Shown piece after piece: positions 63,696 through 64,000 of a stretch of 64,000 nucleotides of DNA. A program made the translations under genes and the position numbers. Below the pieces are notes generated by a model. It had not been told where the DNA came from. It did not search any database and saw nothing but the letters and a program-made list of their open reading frames with translations. Each line of letters opens with the position of its first letter. The stretch's first letter is position 1. The stretch lies in the NCBI GenBank assembly GCA_937927945.1, contig CALEYW010000016.1:1-64000 (forward strand), in the 5' to 3' direction. This DNA comes from an uncultured candidate division WPS-2 bacterium. GTDB taxonomy: Bacteria; Vulcanimicrobiota; Vulcanimicrobiia; Vulcanimicrobiales; Vulcanimicrobiaceae.

Positions 63696-64000
63696 GTGAT
63701 CGCTCCGAAGAAACACCGCCGCGACCTTCTGGCGCAGTCGCCCGTCGAGCTGCACGTCGCCACGAAACCGCTGCCGAAGGCCGCGACGGGACTTCCGGAA
63801 GTCGTTCACTCGCTGCAGCACGCCGCAGCCTGGACGACGCTCGAGGGCGGAGTCGTGCTCGCGCGCGAGGACGTCGGCCGGCACAATGCCGTCGACAAGC
63901 TGATCGGCGCGATGGCGCGTGCCGAGCTCGATCCGGCCGACGGGTTCGCCATCGTGACCAGTCGCGCGAGCTACGAGCTGCAGAAGTGCGCCGTAGCCGG
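63696..64000 (+). CDS. FdhD-like protein, C-terminal part (runs off the window)
   Basis: From a GTG, about 101 residues to the window edge. REDVGRHNAVDKLIGAMARA and FAIVTSRASYELQKC are the C-terminal motifs of FdhD, the sulfurtransferase that activates formate dehydrogenase. The first 150 or so residues of FdhD, including the CxxC loop, are missing; KPLPKAATGLPEVVHSLQ is instead the direct N-terminus. SYELQKC also lacks a residue compared with SYE-VQK. Either a truncated gene or a short paralogue. Confidence 0.55.
   Translation, partial: MIAPKKHRRDLLAQSPVELHVATKPLPKAATGLPEVVHSLQHAAAWTTLEGGVVLAREDVGRHNAVDKLIGAMARAELDPADGFAIVTSRASYELQKCAVA

Overview
The window is high-GC bacterial DNA with dense genes, frequent GTG and TTG starts and many ATGA/GTGA stop-start overlaps. 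The gene set (adenosylcobalamin-dependent ribonucleotide reductase, PyrR-led pyrimidine operon, aldehyde and sulfonate oxidation or uptake, many small regulators) suits a free-living, soil-type aerobic heterotroph. A little-studied high-GC lineage such as Eremiobacterota (WPS-2) or an actinobacterium-like group is plausible, but that is inference; no 16S or other marker settles it. No tRNA, rRNA or CRISPR array was recognised.

Layout. 1-5.8 kb: a fumarylacetoacetase-family hydrolase and a ketopantoate reductase, then a purine-salvage-like cluster (phosphoribosyltransferase, MFS transporter, nucleoside phosphorylase-fold protein, adenosine deaminase). 5.9-11.3 kb: an RND efflux pair and an ArsR/AHSA1 pair with a clear promoter-operator. 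11.3-14.2 kb: secreted proteins, a hydrolase and a PadR regulator with a membrane protein. 14.2-19.2 kb: an aldehyde dehydrogenase remnant, a DNA glycosylase, a frameshifted YCII/ECF42-type sigma pair, YceI and an intradiol dioxygenase. 19.2-25.4 kb: a GNAT-AAA+ fusion, a multicopper-oxidase remnant, catalase, an HD protein and a MEDS histidine kinase. 25.4-28.4 kb: a MmyB-type regulator followed by a graveyard of gene fragments (binding protein, MFS, alcohol dehydrogenase). 28.4-30.4 kb: DUF305 and YVTN beta-propeller genes. 31-36.8 kb: nrdJ with two inteins. 37-41.7 kb: HAD phosphatases, valS and an NTF2-like protein. 41.7-46.9 kb: a PaoABC-like molybdenum aldehyde oxidase and an MmsA-type dehydrogenase. 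46.9-49.6 kb: decayed VOC, IS3 and response-regulator fragments beside an MHYT histidine kinase. 50.1-57.6 kb: pyrR-pyrB-pyrC-carA running into a BatD/MoxR/DUF58/VWA operon. 57.6-60.9 kb: pdxH and an SsuACB-like ABC transporter. 60.9-64 kb: a Crp-type regulator, a membrane protein/XRE pair, a methyltransferase and an FdhD-like fragment.

The most interesting element is the leader of the sulfonate-type ABC operon (58275-58456). It has a strong promoter, a nearly leaderless 26-codon reading frame with adjacent Cys codons, a strong intrinsic terminator, and an upstream segment perfectly complementary to part of the terminator stem. This looks like a cysteine-responsive attenuator. Predicted promoters placing the start codon within a few bases of the transcript start occur at three loci (padR, the 61.8 kb membrane protein, this leader frame), suggesting common leaderless translation. 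Other notable items are the two full-size inteins in NrdJ, a separate degraded copy of an nrdJ 3' segment beside the dioxygenase, and 21-bp-spaced direct repeats in front of a small XRE operon.
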